From NCBI GenBank assembly GCA_934503195.1, contig CAKSVM010000011.1, positions 1 through 49,510 of the forward strand: a DNA stretch of 49,510 nucleotides, written 5' to 3'. Numbering within the stretch: position 1 is the first letter of the stretch; every line of letters begins with the position of its first letter. Both the position numbers and the translations under genes were made by a program. The notes under the pieces are model-generated. The model was not told the origin of the DNA. It ran no database searches and saw nothing but the letters and a program-made list of their open reading frames with translations. Below are positions 7,127 to 16,580 of this stretch, one piece after another. The stretch comes from an uncultured Eubacteriales bacterium (GTDB lineage: Bacteria > Bacillota > Clostridia > Oscillospirales > CAG-272).

Positions 7127-8383
7127 ATGAACATCAAAGAAAAAATCGACTCGCTCGACCCCGCGACGCTCCCGAAGATCGAGGAAAAATCCATCCCCGC
7201 CGACTCGAAACGCCGGGTCGAAAAGCTCGTCATGGAATCGGTCTCAAAGAATGAACGCCCCGTGATCCATAAGCCCAAAAACAGCTTCGGACGCCGGATC
7301 ACCTCGCTTCTCGCGACCGCCGCGGCCGTCGCCGGAGTGCTGGCCGGAATCCGCGTCGCGACACTCCCGGGCGACGGAAGCTTCACTGAAAAGCTCGCCG
7401 CGGCCTTCAAGAGAGGAACGACCCGCGAGGAGGTCGTCGACCCGCATTCCGAGTCGCTTAACGGCGGCCTGACCGAGGGCGGAACCACCGTTAAAGCCGA
7501 AAAAATCTACGGCGACGGCGAGTATTACTACCTCGACTTCAAGGTGAACTGCCCCGAAATCCCCTACCGCTTCATTCTTCACGGCGGAATAAAGCTCGAA
7601 CAGAACGGCGTCGTCATCTACGAGCAGAAGGGTCCCGATCTCTCGGACCTCGACGAACAAAACTCGCAGAATCTCATCTACCGCACGATCCTTGCGGGCG
7701 ACATTCTCGCGGACGTCACGCCGGGCGACACCTCGTTCGACTTCCAGATAAGAGTCGCGGCGGATAAGCTGACCGACGGCGATTATTATCTCACTCTCGG
7801 CGGACTGCTTTCAGTCGACCTCGAATTCCCGGACGACAAAAGCGCGAATATCCTCGCCGAGCAGCTCTCGGGCGAGATGCTGATGCCGCTCACAATCTCC
7901 CTCCCCGAAACGCTCCTTGACAAAACCTTCTACACGCCTCAGACGAAGGTCACGATCGGCGACGAAAAGTTCGGCCTGACCGAGCTTTCGGTGAACGAGG
8001 TCACCATCACGCCGCTCAAGCTCTATATGAAGCTCAGCGTCCCCTACGCGGAACTCGCGAACCCCGGCGACGGCTTCGCGACGGCCGAGAGCTACATCTT
8101 CACGGCGAAAAACACCGAAAACGACGGATACCGCTACACCTATATTCTCGAATACTACGGTTCCGACGGCGGAAAGCATCTGTCCGCGGTCTATAATCAG
8201 AGCCGCCTCACAATGACCGACGCCGAAAACATCCCCTTCGACCTGACCTTCGATTTCAGGGAGCCGCTCGAAGCTTCGGATATCATAAGAGTCGTCGCGA
8301 TTCCGTTCAAGGACATTCCGTATGACAGCCCCACCGATCCCGACTGCGAGAACGCGGTCACGATCTGGGAAAATCCGCAGTAA
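7127..8383 (+). CDS. Probable membrane anti-sigma factor (DUF4179-like)
   Basis: This 418-residue protein has a cytoplasmic N-terminus of about 55 residues, one membrane helix (about residues 59-78, SLLATAAAVAGVLAGIRV) and a large extracytoplasmic part predicted to be beta-rich. The topology matches DUF4179-type partners of clostridial ECF sigma factors, in which the N-terminal tail binds the sigma factor and the outer domain senses an envelope signal. It sits 11 bp after the sigma gene with an AGGAGG site, so co-expression is near certain. The anti-sigma role is inferred from topology and context; no zinc-binding HxxxCxxC motif is present. Confidence 0.75.
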   Translation: MNIKEKIDSLDPATLPKIEEKSIPADSKRRVEKLVMESVSKNERPVIHKPKNSFGRRITSLLATAAAVAGVLAGIRVATLPGDGSFTEKLAAAFKRGTTREEVVDPHSESLNGGLTEGGTTVKAEKIYGDGEYYYLDFKVNCPEIPYRFILHGGIKLEQNGVVIYEQKGPDLSDLDEQNSQNLIYRTILAGDILADVTPGDTSFDFQIRVAADKLTDGDYYLTLGGLLSVDLEFPDDKSANILAEQLSGEMLMPLTISLPETLLDKTFYTPQTKVTIGDEKFGLTELSVNEVTITPLKLYMKLSVPYAELANPGDGFATAESYIFTAKNTENDGYRYTYILEYYGSDGGKHLSAVYNQSRLTMTDAENIPFDLTFDFREPLEASDIIRVVAIPFKDIPYDSPTDPDCENAVTIWENPQ

Positions 8384-8407
8384 CCATTCAAAAAATGGCG
8401 GAAAGAA

Positions 8408-8435
8408 AGACCGCCGCGAATATTCGCGGCGGTCT
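8408..8435. terminator. Palindromic bidirectional terminator
   Basis: A perfect 28-bp palindrome (14-bp arms, AGACCGCCGCGAAT and its complement) lies between two convergent genes. It is flanked by purine-rich sequence on the left and pyrimidine-rich sequence on the right, but no long T-run follows. Confidence 0.6.
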
Positions 8436-8472
8436 GCCTTCCTATTTTCGTAAAAGTACGCAAAGTTCAGTC

Positions 8473-9417
8473 TCAGCCGCGCCCGCAAAGCCAGCCGAGC
8501 TTTATTGACGGACACTTCGACGGAACCTTTACCAAAGCCGCGTCAGAATCCGACCCGATACCTTCATCCTCCGCGAAATCAGCCTCCCCGGCTTCCTTCG
8601 CTTCCGATTCCGATTCGGATTCCTCGCCTTCCTCGGTGAGACCAATCAAAGCCCTGATCGCGTCGTCAAGCTCACTCCGGGTGATCGACTCCTGCGGGAG
8701 AAAATAACCTGCCGCGCCTGAATACTCGTCCATCACGCCGTTAGTGACGTTCCAGCAGACCGCGTCGGCCGCCCAGTCGGATACCGAGGCACGGTCGACC
8801 GAATCCGGCAGAACGCATATCTCACTTTCAGATTCGAGTCCGAGCTTCTCCGCCAGACGGTAAATCACGACCGCGAGCTCCTCGCGCGTGATCTCGTCCT
8901 CCGGACGGAACTTCGCGCCGTCGGTCACAAGCTTTTCGGACGCCGCCCAGCGGATCGCCTCGGCGTAGTCCGCTTCGGGATCAATGTCGGTGAAAAGCGT
9001 CAGATAGTCGACAACCGGACTCCCCGCAAGCTCCCAGAGCGACTTCACGCACTCGGCGCGTGTCGCGATTCCGTGATCCTCGGAGCGCGTCAGAATCGTT
9101 GCGCCGTCCTTCGGTAAAACAAAGCTGTATCTGTAAATCCCGGTGATGTCAAAATCTATCGGATTCTTCGCGCCGTCAAAAATCTCAATCCCGCGAAGCA
9201 CCCAGTCCTTCTCAAGTTTAAGCGAAAAATTATAGCGTTCGCCGGGGATCGCCGCGCTGTCATTCTCAAATCCGACCTCGCCCAGAGTCTTTACCGTTAC
9301 CTTGTCAAGCTCAAGTGTATTTTCACGGACTCCGATCGCCGCCGTCGGAACCATAAGTGCCGCGGCGGTGAGGACAGTGAGAATCATCGCTGCGAATCGT
9401 TTCTTGCTTTTTAACAT
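8473..9417 (-). CDS. Exported protein with S-layer homology (SLH) domains
   Basis: A 314-residue protein with an N-terminal signal peptide (KSKKR, then a hydrophobic stretch to about residue 27). A short beta-rich region follows, then two to three SLH-type segments from about residue 117. Recognisable pieces are ATRAECVKSLWELAGSP, YAEAIRWAASEKLV, ITREELAVVIYRLAEKLG, WAADAVCWNVTNGVM and ITRSELDDAIRALIGL. SLH domains usually tether proteins to cell-wall polymers. The C-terminus is a Glu/Ser-rich acidic stretch ending in a short Cys- and Lys-containing tail. It has its own consensus promoter. No catalytic domain is visible. Confidence 0.82.
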   Translation of the reverse strand: MLKSKKRFAAMILTVLTAAALMVPTAAIGVRENTLELDKVTVKTLGEVGFENDSAAIPGERYNFSLKLEKDWVLRGIEIFDGAKNPIDFDITGIYRYSFVLPKDGATILTRSEDHGIATRAECVKSLWELAGSPVVDYLTLFTDIDPEADYAEAIRWAASEKLVTDGAKFRPEDEITREELAVVIYRLAEKLGLESESEICVLPDSVDRASVSDWAADAVCWNVTNGVMDEYSGAAGYFLPQESITRSELDDAIRALIGLTEEGEESESESEAKEAGEADFAEDEGIGSDSDAALVKVPSKCPSIKLGWLCGRG

Positions 9418-9461
9418 TAACGATTTCTCCTTTCAGTGAAATAAAACACCTATACAATAAT

Positions 9462-9490
9462 ATTATACCACGTAAATCCGGATTTGTCAA
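9462..9490 (-). promoter_or_regulatory. Promoter of the SLH protein gene
   Basis: Minus strand: TTGACA (9485-9490), 17-bp spacer ending in GTGG, TATAAT (9462-9467). Full consensus. Confidence 0.9.
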
Positions 9491-9531
9491 GAGCAATCAT
9501 TAAAATAAATCACACATTCGGTAACGTTTTT

Positions 9532-11241
9532 TTAATTTTTTCCACATTCCCCGGCTTTTTTCGGATAAAACACGACTTTAATCTTCGTTCCCTCTCCGAG
9601 CCTGCTCTCGACCTCAAGCTTCGCGCCGTGACGCTCGGCCACGTGCTTCACGATCGCGAGCCCAAGTCCCGTGCCGCCCGTCTCCTTCGACCGCGATTTG
9701 TCAACCCGGTAGAACCGCTCGAAAATCCGCGAGAGATGCTCCTCGGGAATTCCGATTCCGGTGTCCGATACAGTCAGGAGTGCGCACGCTCCATCGTATT
9801 CCGCCGGATTCTTCCGCAATATCACGTCGACACGGCCACCGCTGTGGTTGTAGCGGATCGCGTTGTCTATAAGATTGTAGACAAGCTCGGTGAGCTCGGG
9901 CGCGGAACCGTTTATGACGCACGGCTCGCCGTCAAGACTCACCGTCACATCCTGCCGCTTCGCGCTGATTTCAAGCATATCGCGGCACTCGGCGCAGACC
10001 GATTTCAGCTCCACTCCGTTCCTCTCGGCGTCGACCGGCTCCGAATCGAGCTTCGACAGCTTGATTATGTCCGAAATCAGACTCAGCATCCGCGCGCTCT
10101 CCCGACGGATCCGCGACGCGAAAAGCCCGATGTCCTCGTCCTTCGCCATGCCGTTTTCGATCATCTCGGCGTATCCCGAGATCGACGTCAGCGGTGTTTT
10201 TAATTCGTGCGAAACGTTCGCCGTGAATTCCTGCTTGATCCGGTCAATCTCGGTGCGCTCGGTCACATCCAGAATCAGGCCGATTCTTCCGAGCTTTTCG
10301 ACTCCGCGCTCAATCTGCTTCGTGTGAATCTGGAGATCCCGCCCGTCAAGCGCGATCACCTTCGACGTCTGATTTATCAGGCAGTCCATAAGCGCGGGAT
10401 TCTGGCAGACCTCCGAAAGCAGCATTCCGCCGCACTCTGCGCGCGGGAAGGTCGTCTTCAAATACTTCGCCGCCGCGTCGTTCAGCATTATAACCCGAAG
10501 CTCGGGGCTTAAAATTACAAGTCCCTCGTCCATGCTGCCGATTATCGCCGAAATCCGGTTCTTCTCCTTCTCGACCCGCGCCAGCTGACGCCGGATCTCC
10601 TTCTGCTGGAACCTGATCTTGTCAATAATCGGCCTCAGCTCAGGATACTCTGAGTCCGATTCGGGAGCCGCGCCCGCGCCGTCAAGCTCGGACGCCAGCG
10701 TACGCAGCGGCGCGGTGATTCTCGCTGTCAGCCAGCGCGAGACGAAAACCGCCGCGATCATCAGCACCCCCGCCGTGAAGAGCATGAAGACAACCGACCC
10801 GACGAAAAGCGTCTTCACCTGCCCGCTCTCGACCGAGAGCCGCAGAACGCTTCCGTCCGAAAGCCTTTTCGCGTAGTAATAAAGCGTCTTTCCGAAGGTC
10901 TCGGAGCTTCGCTTTGACGACGCTGAGCCACGCTCAATCGCCCACGTGATCTCGGGACGGTCGAGATGCGACGGAAGCTCAGCCGTCGTCCCGGTGTCAA
11001 AAAGCACGCTTCCGTTGGCCGAGACGAGCGTGATCCGTCGGTTTCCGTTCTTCGCGAGAACCTGATAAGCGTCCGCGCCGTCCTCGGCGATGACCGCCGC
11101 CGCGGCCTCGGTCTCGTCCTGAAGGACGCTGAAAACCTGCCGGTCGGCCGCGTATCTGAAGATCATGAACGCCGCCGAAAGCGTCAGAAGTATCATCACC
11201 GCCCCCGTCAGAAAGAGCGATACGAAGATTTTTCTTTCCAT
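9532..11241 (-). CDS. PhoR-like sensor histidine kinase
   Basis: A 569-residue membrane kinase. Helix 1 is at about residues 7-29 and helix 2 at about 145-168, with an external sensor region between them. A HAMP-like linker (SRWLTARITAPLRTL) and a PAS-like domain (about 225-330) follow. HisKA carries VSHELKTPLTS with the phosphorylated His at about 345, and HATPase_c carries the N box (NLIDNAIRYN, Asn about 460), DTGIGIP, FERFYRVDKSR and GTGLGLAIVKH. It should phosphorylate the response regulator encoded just upstream. The order regulator-kinase and the PAS match PhoPR/PhoBR systems, but phosphate sensing is not shown by any neighbour. Confidence 0.9.
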   Translation of the reverse strand: MERKIFVSLFLTGAVMILLTLSAAFMIFRYAADRQVFSVLQDETEAAAAVIAEDGADAYQVLAKNGNRRITLVSANGSVLFDTGTTAELPSHLDRPEITWAIERGSASSKRSSETFGKTLYYYAKRLSDGSVLRLSVESGQVKTLFVGSVVFMLFTAGVLMIAAVFVSRWLTARITAPLRTLASELDGAGAAPESDSEYPELRPIIDKIRFQQKEIRRQLARVEKEKNRISAIIGSMDEGLVILSPELRVIMLNDAAAKYLKTTFPRAECGGMLLSEVCQNPALMDCLINQTSKVIALDGRDLQIHTKQIERGVEKLGRIGLILDVTERTEIDRIKQEFTANVSHELKTPLTSISGYAEMIENGMAKDEDIGLFASRIRRESARMLSLISDIIKLSKLDSEPVDAERNGVELKSVCAECRDMLEISAKRQDVTVSLDGEPCVINGSAPELTELVYNLIDNAIRYNHSGGRVDVILRKNPAEYDGACALLTVSDTGIGIPEEHLSRIFERFYRVDKSRSKETGGTGLGLAIVKHVAERHGAKLEVESRLGEGTKIKVVFYPKKAGECGKN

Positions 11242-11261
11242 AATATTAAAGGACCGCCTCC

Positions 11262-11924
11262 CTATTCCCCGATCATGTAGCCGACCGAGCGTACGGTTTT
11301 GATGAGACTCCCGGCCTCGCCGAGCTTCTGCCTGAGAGTCTTTATGTGCATATCGACCGTGCGCGACTCGCCCTCGTAGTCAAAGCCCCAGACGTCCGAG
11401 AGGATTCTGTCGCGCCCCATAACCTGCCCCGCGTTCGTCAGAAGGAAGCGGAGAAGCTCGAATTCCTTGAAGGTCAGCTCGATGTCGCTTCCCGAAACGC
11501 TGACCTTTCTGGCCTTTTCGTCGAGCTTTATCGCGCCGTACGACAGAATCTGCTCGTCGCGGCCGACCCTGCGCAAAAGTGCCTTGACGCGCGACACAAG
11601 CTCCATGATTCCGAACGGCTTTGAGATGTAATCGTCCGCGCCCATGTCGAGTCCGCGAACCTTGTCAAGCTCGGTCGTCTTGGCCGTGACGAGGATTATC
11701 GGCACGCGGCGCGTCTTTTCGGACGTCCGCAGCCTTTTGAGAATCGAAAGCCCGTCCTCGCCGGGGAGCATTATGTCGAGTAAAATAAGCTCGGGGACTG
11801 CCGTGGAAAGCTTTTCGGAAAGCTCCCTTCCGGAAGCGAATCCGATAACGTCATAGCCCGAATTACGCAGAGCATAGCTCTCCATTTCGCGGATGTTCTC
11901 GTCATCTTCAACAATAAATATCAA
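11262..11924 (-). CDS. PhoB/OmpR-family response regulator
   Basis: A 220-residue protein with a receiver domain (acidic pair EDD at 6-8, phospho-acceptor Asp about 50 in LILLDIMLPGEDG, Lys in SKPFG) and a winged-helix DNA-binding domain (DIELTFKEFELLRFLLTNAG and ESRTVDMHIKTLRQKLGE). It starts with TTG at 11924, preceded by a strong AGGAAGGA site; no better ATG exists. It is upstream of and co-directional with the kinase, about 20 bp apart. Divergent from cimA, but no sigma-A promoter is clear on this side. Confidence 0.9.
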   Translation of the reverse strand: MIFIVEDDENIREMESYALRNSGYDVIGFASGRELSEKLSTAVPELILLDIMLPGEDGLSILKRLRTSEKTRRVPIILVTAKTTELDKVRGLDMGADDYISKPFGIMELVSRVKALLRRVGRDEQILSYGAIKLDEKARKVSVSGSDIELTFKEFELLRFLLTNAGQVMGRDRILSDVWGFDYEGESRTVDMHIKTLRQKLGEAGSLIKTVRSVGYMIGE

Positions 11925-11961
11925 TTTTTGGTCCTTCCTGCCGCAAGTTGGAAAATTCCTC

Positions 11962-11990
11962 TTGACAGCGAGCGTTTTTTATTTTATAAT
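11962..11990 (+). promoter_or_regulatory. cimA operon promoter
   Basis: TTGACA (11962-11967), 17-bp spacer, TATAAT (11985-11990). The leader is under 30 nt, so no T-box or other attenuator fits here. Confidence 0.88.
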
Positions 11991-12024
11991 ATATATAGTA
12001 TAACTCCAAGGGGAGGTAAAACCC

Positions 12025-13593
12025 ATGATAGAAATCTTCGATTCCACACTCCGCGACGGCGCGCAGGGCGAGGGAATCTCATTCTCGGTGCAGGATAAGC
12101 TCTACATTCTTCGCGCGCTCGACGAGTTCGGCGTGAATTACATCGAGGCCGGAAATCCCGGCTCAAACCCGAAGGACGCCGATTTCTTCGCGAGGGCGAA
12201 GGAGATAAAGCTCGAAAACTCAACTCTCGCCGCATTCGGCTCGACTCACCGCAAGGGCGTGAGGCCGGAGGACGACAAGTCGCTCGAAAGCCTTCTTAAA
12301 GCCGGAACGAACTGCGTCGCCGTCTTCGGCAAGGCGCACCGTCTCCACGCCGAAAAGGTGCTGATGATCGACCCCGCGGAAAATCTCGAACTGATACGCT
12401 CGTCCGTAGCCTATCTCAAAGGCCGCGTCGGCGAGGTGATCTTCGACGCCGAGCATTTCTACGACGGTTTTATCTATGACCGCGAATACTCGCTGGCGAC
12501 AATCGCCGCGGCCGCCGACGGCGGAGCCGACAACGTAACCCTCTGCGACACGAACGGCGGAACCCTTCCCGGTAAAATCACCGAGATCACGTCGGAAGTA
12601 AAGAAGATTTTCCCGGATCTTCGGATCGGAATCCACTCGCACGACGACGCGGGACTCGCGATCGCAAACGCGCTCGCGGCGGTCGATTCGGGCGCGACGA
12701 TGGTTCAGGGAACCTTCACCGGAATCGGCGAACGCTGCGGCAACTGCGACCTCAGTATTATTATACCAAATTTAATCCTGAAATGCAATAGGGAATGCGG
12801 AAAAAATCTCAAACTTTCTTCACTTCGTCAGACCGCGCGGCGGATTTCGGACATTTCGAACGTCGCGACCCGCCCGACAAAGCCCTACACCGGCAAATCG
12901 GCCTTCGCGCACAAGGGCGGAATGCACATCGACGCGATCGAAAAGCTCGACGGCTGCTACGAACACATCGACCCTACCCTCGTCGGAAACAAGCGCAGAC
13001 TCCTCCTCTCGGAGGTCTCGGGACGGTCGACAATCGTCGAGAAGGCGAAATCCTTCGTTCCCGGCCTCGAACGCTCGTCGCCCGAGACGGCGAAGATCAT
13101 GGAAAAGTTAAAGGAACTCGAACACGACGGCTGGCAGTTTGAGGCGGCCGACGCGAGCTTCGAGCTTCTCACGAAGCGGCTGGTCTGCGACTATAAGCCG
13201 CACTTCAACGTCGTCCTCTACAAGACGACCGACGATTTCCCGTCGACCGACGGAAAGCTGCAATCCGGCGCGATGATTCAGGTAAAGGTCGGCGACCGCA
13301 CCGAAACGACCGCCTCGCTCGGAAACGGCCCGGTCAACGCGCTCGACATCGCGCTTAAAAAGGCTCTGACCGTCTTCTACCCGGTTCTCTCGGACGTCAA
13401 GCTGACCGACTTCAAGGTTCGCGTCATCGAGGCGAACTCGACGACCGCGGCGAAGGTCCGCGTCCTCATCGAGTCGACCGACACGAAGCGCGTCTGGTCG
13501 ACGGTCGGAATGTCGCACGACATAATCGAGGCCAGCTTCACCGCCTTATGCGATGCGCTCGAATACAAGCTCTCGCTTGAGGAGAAAAACTGA
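12025..13593 (+). CDS. cimA: (R)-citramalate synthase
   Basis: The 522-residue enzyme has the acyl-transferase TIM barrel of the isopropylmalate/citramalate/homocitrate synthase group. The start reads IFDSTLRDGAQGEGISFSV (active Arg in LRDG), TLCDTNGGTLPG lies near residues 171-182, GIHSHDDAGLAIANALAAV near 209-227, and HKGGMHIDAI near 292-301. A C-terminal LeuA-type allosteric domain spans about 385-515. The overall pattern and length match the long clostridial CimA. It condenses acetyl-CoA and pyruvate to citramalate, the threonine-independent entry to isoleucine. No leu or ilv genes are adjacent. GGGGAGG precedes the ATG. Homocitrate or isopropylmalate synthase is a less likely alternative. 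Confidence 0.88.
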   Translation: MIEIFDSTLRDGAQGEGISFSVQDKLYILRALDEFGVNYIEAGNPGSNPKDADFFARAKEIKLENSTLAAFGSTHRKGVRPEDDKSLESLLKAGTNCVAVFGKAHRLHAEKVLMIDPAENLELIRSSVAYLKGRVGEVIFDAEHFYDGFIYDREYSLATIAAAADGGADNVTLCDTNGGTLPGKITEITSEVKKIFPDLRIGIHSHDDAGLAIANALAAVDSGATMVQGTFTGIGERCGNCDLSIIIPNLILKCNRECGKNLKLSSLRQTARRISDISNVATRPTKPYTGKSAFAHKGGMHIDAIEKLDGCYEHIDPTLVGNKRRLLLSEVSGRSTIVEKAKSFVPGLERSSPETAKIMEKLKELEHDGWQFEAADASFELLTKRLVCDYKPHFNVVLYKTTDDFPSTDGKLQSGAMIQVKVGDRTETTASLGNGPVNALDIALKKALTVFYPVLSDVKLTDFKVRVIEANSTTAAKVRVLIESTDTKRVWSTVGMSHDIIEASFTALCDALEYKLSLEEKN

Positions 13594-13613
13594 AAAAAGA
13601 TCGGAGGCGTCAT

Positions 13614-14510
13614 ATGACCCGCAAAAGATCCCTCGCGCTGACAATTCTCGTAATCATAATCCTTGCGCTCGAACTCTACGGCGTTATGGTCGACAGGCGG
13701 CCGATTGACCCTGAAAAACAAACGCTCGGCGACGCTTTCTTCTTATTCGGATACTCAAACTACCTGCTCCCGGCGATTATCGGATTTCTGTGCGGGGCCT
13801 TCGAGATCGTCGACCGCCCGGTCTTTGAGGGGAAAAAGGGAGTTCTCAGAGTGATTCTCGCGTATTTACGCCTGATTCTCGCGCTTATTTTCAACATGGT
13901 CTTCTGGGCGGCATACTCGCGGTCGCTGACCAAGATACCCGACAGAATCGTGGATTTCCTGAACAACGGATTCATGAGCGGAATCATAATCTTCACGATC
14001 ACCTTTGTCATCGGCTCGGCGGCCTTCCCCGGAAAGCCGCGTGACGAATCCGGAATCACGCCCGAAATCAAAGCACGGAGAACAAAGCGGATAATCGCGT
14101 TCCTCGCGAACGCCGCGGTCTACATAGCCCTCGGAATCCTTTCAGGCTGGCTCAGAACCTCAATTCATCCGTTCTTCAATGTCTTCACGCTGAACCTCAT
14201 CATCTCCCCGGTGATTCTCGGAATTTCGTGGGGCGTCTTCGAAAACATCGCGCATCCGGTTCTGAGCCGCGAAAACGGCGTACTCGGGATAATCCTCCCC
14301 TTCGTCCGCGCGGCGATCGTCCAGTGGATAACGCTTTTCGGCTACGATCTCGTTTACACGATAAATCTCTATAGCTTCCCTATCGGTTCGTTCATCTTTG
14401 TGACCGCGGTCGGACTCGCCGCCTTCCTCATCACCTGCGCGATCTTCGCCTGCCCGCCGGATTTTGTCAGAAGGAAGCCGGAATCCGCCCGGACGGAGAA
14501 AGAAAAATAA
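13614..14510 (+). CDS. Membrane protein with internal duplication, function unknown
   Basis: A 298-residue protein with about eight hydrophobic helices. The two halves resemble each other: LPAIIGFLCGAFEIVDRPVF (about residues 48-70) with GVLRVILAYLR, and ISPVILGISWGVFENIAHPV (about 195-215) with GVLGIILPFVR. Each unit has two helices around a short loop ending in a conserved (F/V)E..(D/H)P. The downstream membrane protein carries a third copy. I recognise no named family. It lies 20 bp after cimA with a GGAGG site, so it is probably in the same transcript. Confidence 0.72.
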   Translation: MTRKRSLALTILVIIILALELYGVMVDRRPIDPEKQTLGDAFFLFGYSNYLLPAIIGFLCGAFEIVDRPVFEGKKGVLRVILAYLRLILALIFNMVFWAAYSRSLTKIPDRIVDFLNNGFMSGIIIFTITFVIGSAAFPGKPRDESGITPEIKARRTKRIIAFLANAAVYIALGILSGWLRTSIHPFFNVFTLNLIISPVILGISWGVFENIAHPVLSRENGVLGIILPFVRAAIVQWITLFGYDLVYTINLYSFPIGSFIFVTAVGLAAFLITCAIFACPPDFVRRKPESARTEKEK

Positions 14511-14511
14511 T

Positions 14512-14607
14512 TCCGGATCCCTGCTAATCCCGCTCGCGCACGGACTCACGGCTTTTGTCGTAACCTGCGTCTTCGCCGTGATGCAGAATTTTTCCAAGAA
14601 AGGATAA
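14512..14607 (+). pseudogene. C-terminal remnant of a third membrane-protein paralogue
   Basis: In the gap between the two paralogous membrane genes, one frame without a start codon reads SGSLLIPLAHGLTAFVVTCV.. and ends in TAA at 14605-14607. HGLTAFVVTCVFA closely matches the C-terminal helix of the upstream protein (VGLAAFLITCAIFA, near 14410-14450). The simplest reading is the leftover tail of a deleted duplicate. Confidence 0.6.
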
Positions 14608-14611
14608 TTCC

Positions 14612-15118
14612 ATGAAAAAATGGCGTAAAATCTACTTATACATCTTCGCCGTGATCTATGCCGGAATGGAGGTCGCGAACGGCGTCATCGGCTATCTCGA
14701 CCGCGGAACGTGGTTTGCGGGAGTCGCCTCGCTCGTCTTCGATATCTGGTTCATCCCGGCGATTCTCGGAATCCTCTGCGGAATCTTCGAGGCGTCCGAC
14801 TGCTTTGAAAAAAAGGATCTCCCGGTCTTCGAGTTCTCGAAAAACGGCTTCAAGAAGCTCGGATTCTCGACTCTCCGCGCGCTCGGAATCTCGCTTTTCC
14901 ACGGGCTTCTCTCGCCGATAATCTTCATCTTCTCGCTCGACCAGACTGACGCGTATTTTGAGATGGCCGGAGTGATACTGCTCTGGTCGCTCGGCGTCGG
15001 AGTCGGAGCCTTCCTCATCGTCTACGTCCTCGCGAAACTCATCATCGCCGCCGCGCGCGAGATAAAAAAATCATATAAAACCCTGAAACTCAGAAAGGAA
15101 CCCCCAAATGCCGATTAA
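14612..15118 (+). CDS. Membrane protein, paralogue of upstream gene, function unknown
   Basis: A 168-residue protein with about four membrane helices. The segment IPAILGILCGIFEASDCFEK (about residues 48-67) aligns with both halves of the protein encoded at 13614-14510, so it represents a single unit of that duplicated fold. AAAGGA lies before the ATG. It overlaps the start of pncB by 11 bases, so the two are translationally linked. No function can be assigned; proximity to NAD salvage genes may be accidental. Confidence 0.7.
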   Translation: MKKWRKIYLYIFAVIYAGMEVANGVIGYLDRGTWFAGVASLVFDIWFIPAILGILCGIFEASDCFEKKDLPVFEFSKNGFKKLGFSTLRALGISLFHGLLSPIIFIFSLDQTDAYFEMAGVILLWSLGVGVGAFLIVYVLAKLIIAAAREIKKSYKTLKLRKEPPNAD

Positions 15119-16559
15119 CCCTAACTACGCAATGCTCACCGATTTCTACGAATACACAATGGCCAACGGCTATTTTCTGAACGGCTGGAAGGACCGGATC
15201 GTCTACTTCGACATCTTCTTCCGCCAGATCCCCGACGGAGGCGGATTCGCGATCGCCGCCGGACTCGAACAGCTCATCGACTACCTCGAAAACCTCCACT
15301 TCGAGCCTGAGGACATCGAATACTTCCGCTCGAAGGGCTGCTTTGACGAGGGATTCTTAAAATACCTCGCAAATTTCCGCTTCAAGGGCGACGTCTGGGC
15401 GGTTCAGGAAGGAACGCCGATCTTCCCCGGCGAGCCGATCATGACGATCCGCGCCCCCGCGATCGACGCGCAGCTCATCGAGACCTTCTCGCTCCTGACG
15501 CTCAATCACCAGTCGCTGATCGCGACCAAGGCAAACCGCGTCTGCCGCGCGGCAAAGGGACGCGTCGTGCTTGAGTTCGGCTCAAGACGCGCTCAGGGAG
15601 CCGACGCCGCGACGATCGGCGCGAGAGCCGCGTACATCGGCGGCTGTACCGGAACGGCCTGCGCGCTGACCGACGAGCTTTACGGCGTTCCGGCGGGCGG
15701 AACGATGGCTCACAGCTGGGTTCAGATGTTCGACACCGAATACGAGGCCTTCAGAACCTATTGCGAAATCTATCCGCACTCGGCGACCCTCCTTGTCGAC
15801 ACCTACAATACGCTGAAGTCCGGCGTTCCGAACGCGATAAAGGCGATCAAGGATGTTCTCGTGCCGAAGGGGATCACGAACTACGCGATCCGCCTCGACT
15901 CGGGCGACATCGCGTATCTGACAAAAAAAGCGCGGAAAATGCTCGACGAGGCCGGACTTCCGAACTGCAAGATCACCGCTTCGAACTCGCTTGACGAATA
16001 TCTCATCCGCGATCTTCTGATGCAGGACGCGAAGATCGACTCCTTCGGCGTCGGCGAGAGACTGATCACGGCGTCGAGCGCGCCGGTCTTCGGCGGAGTC
16101 TACAAGCTCGCGGCGATCGAGGACGGATATGGCAATATCATACCCAAAATCAAGATCAGCGAAAATGTCGGAAAGATCACGAATCCGCATTTCAAGAAGG
16201 TTTACCGACTCATCGACCGCGAGAGCGGCATGGCGCTGGCCGATCAGATCTGCGTCCACGACGAGAAGATCGACGACACGAAGCCGCTGACGATCTTCGA
16301 TCAGTTCGCGACGTGGAAGACCAAGACGCTGACGAATTTCACCGCGCGTGAGCTTCTGGTGCCGGTTTTCAGAGCCGGAAAGAAGGTTTACGAGTCGCCG
16401 ACGCTTCCCGAGATCAAGAGCTACTGCGAGTCCGAAATCGCGCATCTCTGGGACGAGATCAAGCGTTTCGAGAATCCGCACGACTACTACGTCGACCTCT
16501 CGCAGCGGCTCTGGGACATCAAGCATATGCTGCTCGAAGCGAACTCAGATATGCAATAA
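15108..16559 (+). CDS. pncB: Nicotinate phosphoribosyltransferase
   Basis: The 483-residue enzyme makes nicotinate mononucleotide from nicotinate and PRPP with ATP, the first step of the Preiss-Handler NAD salvage route. Family marks are LTDFYEYTMANGYF at the N-terminus, FGSRRAQGADAA near residues 163-174, YIGGCTGTACA, GGTMAHSWVQMF near 198-209 and LDSGDIAYL near 265-273. AAAGGA precedes the ATG, which lies inside the end of the upstream gene. The next gene is the nicotinamidase, which supplies its substrate, so the pair forms a complete nicotinamide-to-NaMN module. Confidence 0.95.
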   Translation: MPINPNYAMLTDFYEYTMANGYFLNGWKDRIVYFDIFFRQIPDGGGFAIAAGLEQLIDYLENLHFEPEDIEYFRSKGCFDEGFLKYLANFRFKGDVWAVQEGTPIFPGEPIMTIRAPAIDAQLIETFSLLTLNHQSLIATKANRVCRAAKGRVVLEFGSRRAQGADAATIGARAAYIGGCTGTACALTDELYGVPAGGTMAHSWVQMFDTEYEAFRTYCEIYPHSATLLVDTYNTLKSGVPNAIKAIKDVLVPKGITNYAIRLDSGDIAYLTKKARKMLDEAGLPNCKITASNSLDEYLIRDLLMQDAKIDSFGVGERLITASSAPVFGGVYKLAAIEDGYGNIIPKIKISENVGKITNPHFKKVYRLIDRESGMALADQICVHDEKIDDTKPLTIFDQFATWKTKTLTNFTARELLVPVFRAGKKVYESPTLPEIKSYCESEIAHLWDEIKRFENPHDYYVDLSQRLWDIKHMLLEANSDMQ

Positions 16560-16580
16560 TCATACCACAAAGGAGTCAGA

